NCBI GenBank assembly: GCA_010912705.1
Contig: POWB01000017.1
Location: 1-49,310, forward strand
Reading direction: 5' to 3'
From: Halochromatium sp.
GTDB taxonomy: Bacteria; Pseudomonadota; Gammaproteobacteria; Chromatiales; Chromatiaceae
Length of the DNA stretch: 49,310 nt
Under the pieces are notes generated by a model that was not told the DNA's origin, did not search any database, and saw only the letters and a program-made list of their open reading frames with translations. The position numbers were made by a program, and so were the translations under genes. Below, one piece after another: positions 25,428 to 34,008 of this stretch (position 1 is its first letter; the number at the start of each line of letters is the position of its first letter).

Positions 25428-26921
25428 GTGAGACCACATTTTTCGACGACATCCTGTCTGATCGCGTTGATTGCGATGTCCAGTATTGCTATCGCGGAGA
25501 CGACAATGGTTGATCGCAACGCGCCGGCTGCTGTGCCGGCGATGCCGGAGCAGCGCAGCACACTTGAGGACCAGGCCGCGATCGCGGTCACCATCTACAA
25601 CGACGATCTGGCGCTGATCCGCGATAGCCGCCGGGTCGAGCTGCCGGCGGGCCGCACGGCGCTGGCCTTCCGCGACGTCAGCGCGCAGATCCGCCCCGAG
25701 ACGGCGCTGCTGCGGGCTACCGAGGGCTCCGCCCCGCAGGTGATCGAGCAGAACTTCGACTTCGATCTGCTCACGCCAGCAGCGCTGCTCGAGAAGTACG
25801 TCGGCCGCGAGGTCGGGCTGGTGAGCACCCATCCGACGACCGGCGAGGAGACCGAGGAGCCGGCCACCGTGCTGGCCGCCAGTCATGGCGTGGTACTGCG
25901 CGTCGGCGATCGGATCGAGACCTTCCAGGCTGGCCAGGCGCCGGGGCGAATCGTTTATCGGGATATCCCCTCTACCCTGCGTGACCGACCGACGCTGGTG
26001 CTGGCGTTGGAGAGCCCAGAGGCGGGCCCCCGGCTACTCGAGCTGAGCTATCTGAGTGGCGGGCTCGGCTGGAAGGCAGATTACGTGGGTGAGCTCTCGA
26101 CGGATCAGCAGCGGCTTGATCTTGCTGGTTGGGTGACCTTGACCAACCGCAGTGGCACGACCTATCAGAACGCCCAGCTACAGCTGGTGGCTGGGGAGGT
26201 GAATCAGGTCGAGGAGGCGATGCAGGCCCCGATGTATGAGGCGATGGCCATGCGCTCAGCGTCCCCAGCGCCGAACATGCGCGAGGAGAGCTTGTTCGAG
26301 TATCACCTCTACTCGCTCGCGCATCCGACCACCATTGCCGATAACCAGACCAAGCAGGTCGCGCTGCTCGATGCGCCTGGTGTGACTGTCGGCAAGGAGC
26401 TGCTGATCCAAGGCGATCAGCGGGCATTTCGCGAGCCACGCGGTGAGCTGGCGCAGGAGCTGGCGGTGAACGTCTACCTCATCGCGACCAACGATGAGGC
26501 GTCGAATTTGGGGCTGCCGCTGCCGGCTGGCATCGTTCGCATCTATCAGCGCGACAGCCAAGGTAATGCTCAGTTCATCGGCGAGGACCGCATTGACCAC
26601 ACGCCGAGGAACGAGGCCATCCGCCTAAAGCTCGGTCAGTCTTTCGACGTCACCGCGGAGCGCAAGCAGACCGAGTTCAAGAAATTATCCGGGTCTGGAC
26701 CTTGGCAGTACCAGTTCGAGAGCGCCTTCGAGATCCTGGTCAAGAATGCCAAGTCGGAGCCGGAGATGGTGGTGATTCAGGAGCGCATCCCTGGCGACTG
26801 GACCATGCTGGAGGAGACTGCTCCGCATGAGAAAGGGAATGCCAATACGGCAGTCTGGCGGTTGCAGGTGCCCGCCGAGTCGGAAGCGCGCTTGAGCTAT
26901 CGCGTGCGCGTTCGCTACTAG
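25428..26921 (+). CDS. DUF4139 domain protein, exported
   Basis: A 497-residue protein with a signal peptide (CLIALIAMSSIAIAETT) and the DUF4139 layout: VTIYNDDLALIRDSRRVELP at the start, SYLSGGLGWKADYVGELS in the middle, VTLTNRSGTTYQNAQLQLVAGEVN, and the closing beta sandwich with LSYRVRVRY. The start is GTG at 25428 after TGAGGAGAAG. The function of this family in bacteria is not known; it is predicted to act in the periplasm. The 7-bp tandem repeat starts at the last base of its stop codon. Confidence 0.88.
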   Translation: MRPHFSTTSCLIALIAMSSIAIAETTMVDRNAPAAVPAMPEQRSTLEDQAAIAVTIYNDDLALIRDSRRVELPAGRTALAFRDVSAQIRPETALLRATEGSAPQVIEQNFDFDLLTPAALLEKYVGREVGLVSTHPTTGEETEEPATVLAASHGVVLRVGDRIETFQAGQAPGRIVYRDIPSTLRDRPTLVLALESPEAGPRLLELSYLSGGLGWKADYVGELSTDQQRLDLAGWVTLTNRSGTTYQNAQLQLVAGEVNQVEEAMQAPMYEAMAMRSASPAPNMREESLFEYHLYSLAHPTTIADNQTKQVALLDAPGVTVGKELLIQGDQRAFREPRGELAQELAVNVYLIATNDEASNLGLPLPAGIVRIYQRDSQGNAQFIGEDRIDHTPRNEAIRLKLGQSFDVTAERKQTEFKKLSGSGPWQYQFESAFEILVKNAKSEPEMVVIQERIPGDWTMLEETAPHEKGNANTAVWRLQVPAESEARLSYRVRVRY

Positions 26922-27004
26922 CTGCCCGCTGCCCGCTGCCCGCTGCCCGCTGCCCGCTGCCCGCTGCCCGCTGCCCGCTGCCCGCTGCCCGCTGCCCGCT
27001 GCCC
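26921..27004. repeat. 12-copy 7-bp tandem repeat GCTGCCC
   Basis: Twelve perfect head-to-tail copies of GCTGCCC, followed by a partial copy (GCTGCA). The array begins at the last base of the DUF4139 stop codon, so it is outside the reading frame. Perfect identity of all copies points to recent slippage or an actively changing locus. Confidence 0.95.
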
Positions 27005-27351
27005 GCTGCAGCGGGTTCATCTCCCCCTTAGATCGACAAGTTCCCCGGAAACCGTCTACTTGGTTGATCTGGGTCAATGTGATGCGCGCCAACTGATAGT
27101 GGCTATTGCTGCACCGTGACGGGTCGTTTATCTTGCCGTGCGCACTAAAATGGCGCCGTCGACGGTCCTCACCATAGATGAAAATCGATTCTTCCGATCG
27201 AAACAATCGATTTCCGCTGAAGACTGCACGAGGCGTATGGTTATCGGGTTTTCAGCGGCATCGTTGCCGAGCCCTCCGAACGAACACGATCCTGAGTTAG
27301 GCAACCCGGATCAAGCGAAGCAGACGCAGAACAGACCCACAGGAGCTGAGC
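27005..27351 (+). promoter_or_regulatory. leader and candidate promoter region of the carboxysome operon
   Basis: This 347-bp gap holds no convincing gene. It should contain the cbbL promoter and the binding sites of the LysR-type regulator encoded downstream. I see one clear palindrome (27182-27213, listed separately), A/T-rich sequence around it and AGGAG six bases before the cbbL ATG. I cannot assign -35 and -10 boxes with confidence. Confidence 0.5.
27182..27213. promoter_or_regulatory. inverted repeat upstream of cbbL, candidate operator
   Basis: Perfect 9-bp arms AAATCGATT (27182-27190) and AATCGATTT (27205-27213) are separated by 14 bp that contain a third partial copy (GATCGAAAC). 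The spacing between arm centres is about two helical turns, as expected for a protein dimer or tetramer. LysR-type CbbR proteins bind T-n-A-rich dyads upstream of cbb operons, so this is a candidate site about 140 bp before the cbbL start. Binding itself is not shown. Confidence 0.45.
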
Positions 27352-28764
27352 ATGAGCGTTAAAAAGTACGACGCCGGTGTAAAAGAATACCGGGACATGT
27401 ACTGGACCCCCGACTATGTCCCGCTGGACACCGATCTGCTGGCCTGCTTCAAATGCACCGGTCAGCCAGGCGTGCCACGTGAAGAGGTCGCCGCCGCCGT
27501 CGCCGCCGAGTCATCCACCGGCACTTGGTCGACCGTCTGGTCGGAACTGCTGACGGACCTCGAGTACTACAAGGGCCGCGCCTATCGCATCGAAGATGTG
27601 CCGGGCGACAACGAGTCCTTCTACGCCTTCATCGCCTACCCGATCGATCTGTTCGAGGAAGGCTCCATCGTTAACGTGCTGACCTCGCTGGTCGGTAACG
27701 TCTTCGGCTTCAAGGCCCTGCGCCACCTGCGTCTGGAAGACCTGCGCTTCCCGATCGCTTACATCAAGACCTGCGGTGGTCCGCCAGCTGGTATCCAGCT
27801 CGAGCGTGATCGTCTGAACAAGTATGGCCGCCCAATGCTTGGCGCGACCATTAAGCCAAAGCTGGGTCTGTCGGCGAAGAACTACGGGCGTGCGGTCTAT
27901 GAGTGCCTGCGCGGCGGTCTGGACATGACCAAGGACGACGAGAACGTCAATTCGCAGCCTTTCATGCGCTGGCGTGATCGCTTCGAGTTCGTCGGTGAGG
28001 CCATCCAGAAGGCGCAGCAGGAGACTGGTGAGCGCAAGGGTCACTACCTGAACGTGACCGCCGCGACGCCAGAAGAGATGTACAAGCGCGCTGAGTTCGC
28101 TAAGGAAGTCGGCTCGCCGATCATGATGCATGACTTCCTGACCGGCGGCTTCACCGCCAATACCGGCCTGGCCAACTGGTGTCGTGAGAACGGCATGCTG
28201 TTGCACATCCACCGCGCCATGCACGCGGTTATCGACCGTCATCCGAAGCATGGTATCCACTTCCGTGTGCTGGCCAAGTGTCTGCGCCTCTCCGGCGGTG
28301 ACCATCTGCACACCGGTACCGTCGTCGGTAAGCTCGAGGGTGACCGTCAGTCCACGTTGGGCTTCGTTGATCAGCTGCGCGAGTCGTTCGTGCCAGAGGA
28401 TCGCTCGCGCGGTGTCTTCTTTGATCAGGATTGGGGCTCGATGCCCGGCGTCTTCGCGGTTGCCTCCGGTGGTATTCACGTCTGGCACATGCCCGCGCTG
28501 GTGACCATCTTCGGTGACGATTCGATGCTGCAGTTTGGTGGCGGTACTCAGGGCCATCCTTGGGGTAATGCTGCTGGCGCTGCCGCCAACCGTGTTGCCC
28601 TCGAGGCCTCGGTCAAGGCGCGTAACGAGGGTCGCGAGATCGAGAAAGAGGCGCGTGACATCCTCACCGAGGCTGCTCAGCACAGCCCCGAGCTGGCCAT
28701 CGCGATGGAGACCTGGAAAGAGATCAAATTCGAGTTCGACACCGTCGATAAGCTCGATACCTGA
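27352..28764 (+). CDS. cbbL: RuBisCO large subunit, form IA (carboxysomal)
   Basis: Carboxylates ribulose bisphosphate in the Calvin cycle; as CbbL8S8 it is packed inside the carboxysome. At 470 residues it has the form IA length. Catalytic marks: [11 protein letters not shown], the carbamylated lysine in [17 protein letters not shown], and HIHRAMHAV; the loop-6 lysine is in [11 protein letters not shown]. The N-terminus [22 protein letters not shown] is that of the carboxysome-associated IAc group. ATG follows CAGGAGCTGAGC. First gene of the cso operon. Confidence 0.98.
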   Translation: MSVKKYDAGVKEYRDMYWTPDYVPLDTDLLACFKCTGQPGVPREEVAAAVAAESSTGTWSTVWSELLTDLEYYKGRAYRIEDVPGDNESFYAFIAYPIDLFEEGSIVNVLTSLVGNVFGFKALRHLRLEDLRFPIAYIKTCGGPPAGIQLERDRLNKYGRPMLGATIKPKLGLSAKNYGRAVYECLRGGLDMTKDDENVNSQPFMRWRDRFEFVGEAIQKAQQETGERKGHYLNVTAATPEEMYKRAEFAKEVGSPIMMHDFLTGGFTANTGLANWCRENGMLLHIHRAMHAVIDRHPKHGIHFRVLAKCLRLSGGDHLHTGTVVGKLEGDRQSTLGFVDQLRESFVPEDRSRGVFFDQDWGSMPGVFAVASGGIHVWHMPALVTIFGDDSMLQFGGGTQGHPWGNAAGAAANRVALEASVKARNEGREIEKEARDILTEAAQHSPELAIAMETWKEIKFEFDTVDKLDT

Positions 28765-28777
28765 TCGGCTGATCCCG

Positions 28778-28812
28778 CTGGAGGCAGTCGCCTGATTCGC
28801 GTCTGCTTCCAG
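28778..28812 (+). promoter_or_regulatory. hairpin between cbbL and cbbS
   Basis: CTGGAGGCAG (28778-28787) pairs with CTGCTTCCAG (28803-28812): a 10-bp stem with one G-U pair and a 15-base loop. It starts 14 bp after the cbbL stop. There is no U-run, so it is not a standard terminator. It may protect the 3' end of cbbL message or slow transcription, adjusting subunit ratio. Confidence 0.5.
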
Positions 28813-28877
28813 TCGAGCATGTCTCTATCAGCTTTCGCCCTCTCACGATCGAACCGCATCCTATAGGAGTATCCGCC

Positions 28878-29222
28878 ATGTCCTTGCAAGCAACCATGGG
28901 CGACTACCAGACCAAGAAGACCCTCGAGACCTTCGGCTTCTTGCCGCCGTTCTCGCAGCAGGAGATCTACGACCAGATCGCCTACATCATCGCGCAGGGC
29001 TGGACGCCTGCGATCGAGCACGTGCATCCCTCAGGCTCGATGGACGACTACTGGACCATGTGGAAGCTGCCATTCTTTGGTGAGCAGGATCTGGGCAACG
29101 TGGCGGCCGAGCTCGAGGCCTGCCATCGCTCGTACCCGGATCATCATGTGCGCATCACCGGCTATGACAACTACACCCAGAGCCAGGGCTCCTGCTTTGT
29201 GGTCTTTCACGGCCGCGGCTAG
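28878..29222 (+). CDS. cbbS: RuBisCO small subunit, form IA
   Basis: Small subunit of the form IA enzyme, 114 residues. The family pattern is clear: KKTLETFGFLPPFSQQEIYDQIAYIIAQGW, the YWTMWKLPFFGE segment, and a C-terminal VRITGYDNYTQSQGSCFVVF. TAGGAG is nine bases before the ATG. It sits 113 bp downstream of cbbL and 222 bp upstream of csoS2; the CbbLS assembly offers the surface bound by the N-terminal repeats of CsoS2. Confidence 0.98.
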   Translation: MSLQATMGDYQTKKTLETFGFLPPFSQQEIYDQIAYIIAQGWTPAIEHVHPSGSMDDYWTMWKLPFFGEQDLGNVAAELEACHRSYPDHHVRITGYDNYTQSQGSCFVVFHGRG

Positions 29223-29444
29223 ATCGATAGCAGCATGACCTCTTGCGCTAGCTGATCCGGTTTCGGGCAATGCGCCCCTGACCGCTGCTTGATTGGAGCG
29301 CAGGCGTCGACGATGTCGATCTCCGTCTTTCCGGTCTTTCAGCATTTAGCAGGTGCCGGAGACCGGCAAGCGATGCACTATCCCGAGCTGCCCGCCCGCC
29401 CGGCGACGACGGACAGCCAACCCGACAGCCCCACGGAATTACCC

Positions 29445-31910
29445 ATGGCAAGCAAAGCGAACCTGAGATCGAGCGGCCGCGAGGCGGCCCTGGCCCGCCG
29501 GCGTGCCCTGTCGAACCAGGGCAAGCAGGGTTTGGTGCAAACCACGCAAGAGCGTAATCGCGCCCCGCGCCCTGTGCGTGCAAGGCCTCAGCAGGCCGCA
29601 GCGTCGGCTCCCGTTGCTCAGGCTCCAACGACGACAGCTCGGCCCCAGGCGCCGGCGCAGGGCCTCAATCTGTCTGCGTCGGCCAATACTCAGCGGCACC
29701 GCTCAGCGCCGCCTAGCCCGTCACAATCGAGTCGAGAGCTCGCGCGTCAGCGCCGGGCGAAGCTGGCCCGCGATGGGCGTCGGGCGCAGCGCAGCGGTGA
29801 CCGGGTGCGTGCCGTTACGACGCGGTCAGGCGGCAGTCAGTCGCCGACCACAGCCTCCAAGACCGACTGCGGATGTGGCTGTAACGGACAATGCAAAGGT
29901 GATCGTGGCGCCGCTAATAGCGCTAAGCAGGTTCAGTCGACCCCAGTATCGCTATCGCTGACAGCGCCAATGACCTCAAGCAAGCCGCAGGCCACCAATA
30001 CCAAACGCAAGGTCAATCCGGCCTTGGCTGCTAAGCCTGCTGGACGGGCCGTGGTGTTGGCACGGCGTGCTGCCCTCAGCGGTCGCGGCAAAGGTGCGAC
30101 CAACGTGCCATCGTCAGTCGCTGGGATCGCTCGGCAAGCGAACCCGAAGCTGACCGGGCGTGAGCTCGCACAGCGGGTTCGCGCGCAGCGCAGCAGTAAT
30201 GGTGGTGCTGGTGAGCGCAAGTCCCAGCCCAGTGGGCGTATGCGCCCGAATCAGCTCGGCGCAGCTGACCAGCCGTGGAAGGTTGGTGTCAGCGAGACCA
30301 GTCAGGGCCAATACGTGACGGGCACCCGGGTTGGACGCAGCCCTAAGACCACTGGTGATGAGCCGAGCACCTGCCGCACGATCACGGGTACCGAATACAT
30401 GGGCGCGGATATCTTCCGCGAGTTCTGTCAGACCGATCCGGCACCTGCGGTCAATAAGATCGGGGTGAGTGCAACCGGTTACGGCAATTTCATCACAGGC
30501 AACGAGGTCGGTCGCTCGCCGAAGGTGACTGGTGATGAGCCTGGTACCTGTAAGGCCGTAACCGGAACCCAGTATCTCTCGCCTGACCAATATCAAAGCT
30601 ACTGCAACACAACTCCAGCACCAGAGCCGCGCGAGACGGGCATTGATAAGACGTCTCGAGGTCAGGGGTTATCTGGCACCATGGTCGGTCGCTCGGCCAA
30701 GGTGACCGGTGACGAGCAGGGTGCGAATGTGGTGCCGACGGGGACTCAATATACTGCTGCCTCCGAGATCCCGACTGACCGCTCGGTGCCGCCGAAGGTT
30801 GGTACCTCTGCCACCTTTTCCGGGGGCAGAATCACTGGCACTCGGGTTGGCCGTGCGACAAGCGTGACAGGCGATGAGCCGGGCAGTTGTCGCCTAGTCA
30901 CTGGGGATGAGTATACGGCCCGGGAGCAGTACGAGAAGTTCTGTGATGTCAGCCCTCAGCCGGAGCCCCCAAAGGTTGGTTTCTCGATAACGAATAAGGG
31001 CTATCGCGTCTCAGGTACCCAAACTGGGCGTTCATCTAAGGTCACTGGCGACGAGCCTGGCACCTGTAAGGCGGTCACTGGTACCCCTTATGCAGGTCTG
31101 GAGCAGGCATCGGACTACTGTGCCCCTAATCAGCAGCGTGAGATTAAGGCGCGAGCCCCTTTGATGATGGCGACCCCTGGGTCAGTGATGACTGGTATCC
31201 AGCCGGGAATCGGTGGGGTGATGACCGGTGCTGCGAAAGGTGCCTGCGAGCCACTCACCGGCACCCCTTATATCGGTGCTGACCAGTTTGCAACCGCCTG
31301 CGGTACTGAGGTGAGCAACGCCGCTGAGCCAGGGCAGCCGGATTTTCCACGCCCCCTTGATGACGCGGCACCTGCCGCTGCAGCACCTGCCGCTGCAGCA
31401 CCCGGTCAAGGTTTTAGTGTCAGCTCGCCCGCTCGGGCAGCATTTGAGCGGCGCAGCAGCGCTGTGACCGGGACTAGCTACGAATCGAATCGTCACATCA
31501 CGGGTCCTTTCGGTATGGGAACCGGCAAGATTACCGGAACCGAGCAATTCCGCTTTGATAGCCGGCGTGCGCGGCCAAACCTGCTGACTCCGGAGCCTGG
31601 GATTGACCTGTCTACCGGGGAGGCGAGTCAGACGCCACCACCCGAGCGTTCGCGGGTCACTGGTGAAGGTCAGTCGTCCGGTGGCAAGATTACCGGCGAT
31701 GATTGGGATCGGGGTGAGCGCGTCACCGGTACCGAAGGGAGCTCTGCTCGACGTCGGAACCCAACCCGGCCTGGTTCGATGGGCGCCATGCCTGCGATCG
31801 AAAAGAAGCGCAACGAAGAGGCGCCCGTGCCAACGAGCCGCGTCACTGGCAGTGCAGGAAGTACTGATCGCGGTGCCTTGATCACCTATTCGGGCGGCGC
31901 CCGCGGCTGA
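29445..31910 (+). CDS. csoS2: carboxysome assembly scaffold CsoS2
   Basis: Intrinsically disordered scaffold that links RuBisCO to the shell. With the ATG at 29445 (MASKANLRSS) it has 821 residues; the frame runs up to a TTG at 29289, but the first N-repeat begins right after MASKAN. Four RuBisCO-binding N repeats are visible (GREAALARRRAL, SRELARQRRAKL, GRAVVLARRAAL, GRELAQRVRAQR). Five middle repeats follow (VGVSET... VTGTRVGRS..TGDEP.TC type), the third lacking its cysteines. The C-terminal region has VMTGIQPG, ITGPFGMGTGKITGTEQF and the conserved tail GALITYSGGARG. A -1 slippery site lies at 31157-31163. A Pro/Ala stretch comes from a 15-bp duplication at 31368-31397. Confidence 0.96.
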   Translation: MASKANLRSSGREAALARRRALSNQGKQGLVQTTQERNRAPRPVRARPQQAAASAPVAQAPTTTARPQAPAQGLNLSASANTQRHRSAPPSPSQSSRELARQRRAKLARDGRRAQRSGDRVRAVTTRSGGSQSPTTASKTDCGCGCNGQCKGDRGAANSAKQVQSTPVSLSLTAPMTSSKPQATNTKRKVNPALAAKPAGRAVVLARRAALSGRGKGATNVPSSVAGIARQANPKLTGRELAQRVRAQRSSNGGAGERKSQPSGRMRPNQLGAADQPWKVGVSETSQGQYVTGTRVGRSPKTTGDEPSTCRTITGTEYMGADIFREFCQTDPAPAVNKIGVSATGYGNFITGNEVGRSPKVTGDEPGTCKAVTGTQYLSPDQYQSYCNTTPAPEPRETGIDKTSRGQGLSGTMVGRSAKVTGDEQGANVVPTGTQYTAASEIPTDRSVPPKVGTSATFSGGRITGTRVGRATSVTGDEPGSCRLVTGDEYTAREQYEKFCDVSPQPEPPKVGFSITNKGYRVSGTQTGRSSKVTGDEPGTCKAVTGTPYAGLEQASDYCAPNQQREIKARAPLMMATPGSVMTGIQPGIGGVMTGAAKGACEPLTGTPYIGADQFATACGTEVSNAAEPGQPDFPRPLDDAAPAAAAPAAAAPGQGFSVSSPARAAFERRSSAVTGTSYESNRHITGPFGMGTGKITGTEQFRFDSRRARPNLLTPEPGIDLSTGEASQTPPPERSRVTGEGQSSGGKITGDDWDRGERVTGTEGSSARRRNPTRPGSMGAMPAIEKKRNEEAPVPTSRVTGSAGSTDRGALITYSGGARG
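31157..31283 (+). promoter_or_regulatory. candidate -1 programmed frameshift site in csoS2
   Basis: C_CCT_TTG (31157-31163) is a perfect X_XXY_YYZ slippery heptamer in the csoS2 frame (codons GCC CCT TTG). Eight bases later GACC-CCTG-GGTC (31172-31183) can form a small hairpin, and further on GGGGTG (31215-31220) plus CCGGTG (31225-31230) can pair with CACCGG-CACCCC (31256-31267). A -1 slip would add 39 codons and stop at 31280-31282, giving about 612 residues that keep the N and middle regions but lose the C-terminal region. CsoS2 is known to exist as long and short forms by -1 frameshifting in Halothiobacillus. Confidence 0.7.
31368..31397. repeat. 15-bp tandem duplication inside csoS2
   Basis: Two perfect head-to-tail copies of GCACCTGCCGCTGCA (31368-31382 and 31383-31397) give the repeated residues APAAA in the disordered C-terminal region. 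In frame, so harmless. Confidence 0.9.
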
Positions 31911-31920
31911 GCACTGAGCT

Positions 31921-33732
31921 ATGCCGATCCGTAGTCGACCATCGCCGCGTCGCCGTAACCTGGGTCCAGGCCCTCGTGCGCTGTCGTCTGTGAAACCGCT
32001 CCCCGAGCCAGCAGCATCCACTGCGCCGGCGCCGGCGTTGTCGCAGTCAAGCTCAGCGCGCAATCTGGTAGCTGCGCCTGAAAAGTCACAGCGTCCTGTG
32101 CCAGTACGGCCTCAGCGAGCCGCAAAGGCCGGGCCTGCACGGCCAACTCGGCCGCCGCGGCCGAAGCCGCCGGGGCTGTCAAAGGTCAAGTCGAGGTCGG
32201 CTCAGGTTGATTCAATGGCGCATCGACTGAGATCAAATAATGGCGCCGATCTTCGCCAGCAGGCAGTCGATCAGTCGCCAGCGATGGGTTTCCGTGCGCT
32301 GCCGGCTCAGGGCATGAGTCAGGGCTTGCATCCACTGACCGATGTCACGGCCAATACCCGGCTGAATGACTATGAGTCATCGGTCAAGCATGCCTTCGAT
32401 CACATCGTGCCCGTGCTCAAGCAGATCGCCAGCGAGCGTTGTGAGCCGGATTTTGTTGTGCGGGCGCAGACCATTGCGCGTGCTGAGCTCGGCTTTGAGC
32501 TGCCAGCGCAGATCTTGGAAGAAAGCTGGATCGGCGGGCTCGACATGCGGCGCTTGTTTGCAGCCTGCGTGTTCGAGACCTATCACCGCCTGAGCGATCG
32601 CTTCTTCACCGCTGATCCCCTCGCAGGGCGTGATGGTGAGGCCTTCGAACGGTTTTTGCTCGATTGTGGCTTCCATCTGATGGATGTGACCCCCTGCGCG
32701 GATGGTCGGCTTGCGCATGCGATTAGCTATGTGCTGCGGTTGCCCTACGGGCGAGTGCGTCGCAAATCCTATGCGGGCTCACTGTTCGACATCGAGAATA
32801 CAGTCGAGAAGTGGGTCGAGACCGAGCTACTGCGCTTCCGTGAAGGTCGGCCGAATACGGCGGATGAGCCAACGCGCTACCTCAAGGTGGTGATGTATCA
32901 CGGCAGCTCCGTCGATCCAGCGCACCAAGGCTGTGCGGCGCATGGCTCTGATGATGCCAAGGCCGCAAGCGAGGGCCTTGAGCGGCTGAAGGCCTTTCGT
33001 CAGGCGATCGAGAACAGCTTCTGCTGTGGTGCCTCGGTTGATCTGCTGCTCGTCGGATTGGATACCGACACCGATGCGATCCGCATCCATGTGCCGGATG
33101 CCGATGGCTATTGCGATCTCGAGCATTGGCTCGATGCCGGTAAGGTCTACGAGATCACCCGCAACCTGTCGCCAGCTCAGGCGCGGCAGCGGATCGAAGA
33201 GTTGGTGCGTGCGCATGCGCCGAGCCAGCATGCCAGTGCCGCACTCACCGAGGGTATGGTGCGACTGATCGCAGGCTTGATCGAGAACAACATCTCGCAG
33301 ATCGACTACGTCCGCCAATACCATGGCGGTTGCTATGCGGATATCGGCCATGCAGAGCGCTTCATCGGTGCTGGTATCGGCTTTGAAGAGATCCAGCTGC
33401 GCAACCTGACCTATTTTGCCTACCTCAGCACCGTTGAGGAGGGCGCTAAAGATCTGGATGTCGGCATCAAGATCTTCACCGGTCTTAATATCAATCGTGG
33501 TCTGCCGGCACCAGTGATCGTTCGTTATGACTATCACGGTGGTGTGCCGGGTGCGCGTGAGCGTGCCGTTGAGCACTGCGAGCGGATCGCTGCGGCACTG
33601 AAGGCGCGCTATCCGCAGCTTTGTGCCGATGGCATGCTGCACTGCCTGCGCGCGGTTCGCGATTGCGATGCGGCGGCACCGATCGAGATCGTGGGCTCAT
33701 CATTACAGCCCGTGGCCTCGGCTGGGCACTGA
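31921..33732 (+). CDS. csoS3: carboxysomal carbonic anhydrase CsoSCA
   Basis: Converts bicarbonate to CO2 inside the carboxysome. Length is 603 residues, longer than the Halothiobacillus protein (about 515) because of the N-terminal 130 residues, which are rich in Pro, Ala, Arg and Ser and probably disordered (the part that tethers the enzyme to RuBisCO). The catalytic domain keeps the zinc ligands C259 (DVTPCADGR), H327 (VMYHGSS) and C338 (GCAAHGS) at the spacing of the Halothiobacillus site. The ATG is 10 bp after the csoS2 stop. Confidence 0.95.
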   Translation: MPIRSRPSPRRRNLGPGPRALSSVKPLPEPAASTAPAPALSQSSSARNLVAAPEKSQRPVPVRPQRAAKAGPARPTRPPRPKPPGLSKVKSRSAQVDSMAHRLRSNNGADLRQQAVDQSPAMGFRALPAQGMSQGLHPLTDVTANTRLNDYESSVKHAFDHIVPVLKQIASERCEPDFVVRAQTIARAELGFELPAQILEESWIGGLDMRRLFAACVFETYHRLSDRFFTADPLAGRDGEAFERFLLDCGFHLMDVTPCADGRLAHAISYVLRLPYGRVRRKSYAGSLFDIENTVEKWVETELLRFREGRPNTADEPTRYLKVVMYHGSSVDPAHQGCAAHGSDDAKAASEGLERLKAFRQAIENSFCCGASVDLLLVGLDTDTDAIRIHVPDADGYCDLEHWLDAGKVYEITRNLSPAQARQRIEELVRAHAPSQHASAALTEGMVRLIAGLIENNISQIDYVRQYHGGCYADIGHAERFIGAGIGFEEIQLRNLTYFAYLSTVEEGAKDLDVGIKIFTGLNINRGLPAPVIVRYDYHGGVPGARERAVEHCERIAAALKARYPQLCADGMLHCLRAVRDCDAAAPIEIVGSSLQPVASAGH

Positions 33733-33743
33733 GGCGCAGGCTG

Positions 33744-33998
33744 ATGAAGATCTGTAAGGTTCTAAAGCCACTGGTGTCGACCAATCGCATCCCGGGCTTT
33801 GGACATAAGCACCTACAGGTGGTGCAGGATGGCAGCGCTCAGCTGGTCGCGGTTGATGCCGTGGGCTCGGTCCCTGGCGATTGGGTGATCTGCGTCGGTA
33901 GCTCGGCAGCCCGCGAGGCCGCCGGCAGTAAGGAATATCCGAGTGATCTGACCATCGTCGGGATCATTGACGACTGGGACCCGGACGCAGAGCACTGA
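33744..33998 (+). CDS. csoS4A: carboxysome vertex pentamer CsoS4A
   Basis: Bacterial microcompartment vertex (BMC-P) protein that caps the twelve corners. From the ATG at 33744 it is 84 residues: MKICKVLKPLVSTNRIPGFG, then DAVGSVPGDWVICVGSSAAR, and IVGIIDDW at the end, all standard for the family. An open frame exists upstream to 33621 but lies inside csoSCA and is not used. Starts 11 bp after the csoSCA stop. Confidence 0.96.
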   Translation: MKICKVLKPLVSTNRIPGFGHKHLQVVQDGSAQLVAVDAVGSVPGDWVICVGSSAAREAAGSKEYPSDLTIVGIIDDWDPDAEH

Positions 33999-34008
33999 GG
34001 CAGCTGCG

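Noticed and set aside
26685..27206. Minus-strand frame reading through the 7-bp repeat (GQRAAGS repeats)
   Set aside because: The peptide repeat is only the translation of the heptanucleotide array; the rest is antisense to DUF4139.
27138..27362. 74-codon frame in the cbbL leader
   Set aside because: No recognisable motif, no ribosome site, and it overlaps the cbbL start; the region is better explained as regulatory.
27511..28683. 390-codon minus-strand frame opposite cbbL
   Set aside because: A known effect of GC-rich RuBisCO codons; no family pattern, and cbbL is certain on the other strand.
31182..32063. 293-codon minus-strand frame over the csoS2 3' end
   Set aside because: Antisense to csoS2 and the csoSCA start, with no domain signature.
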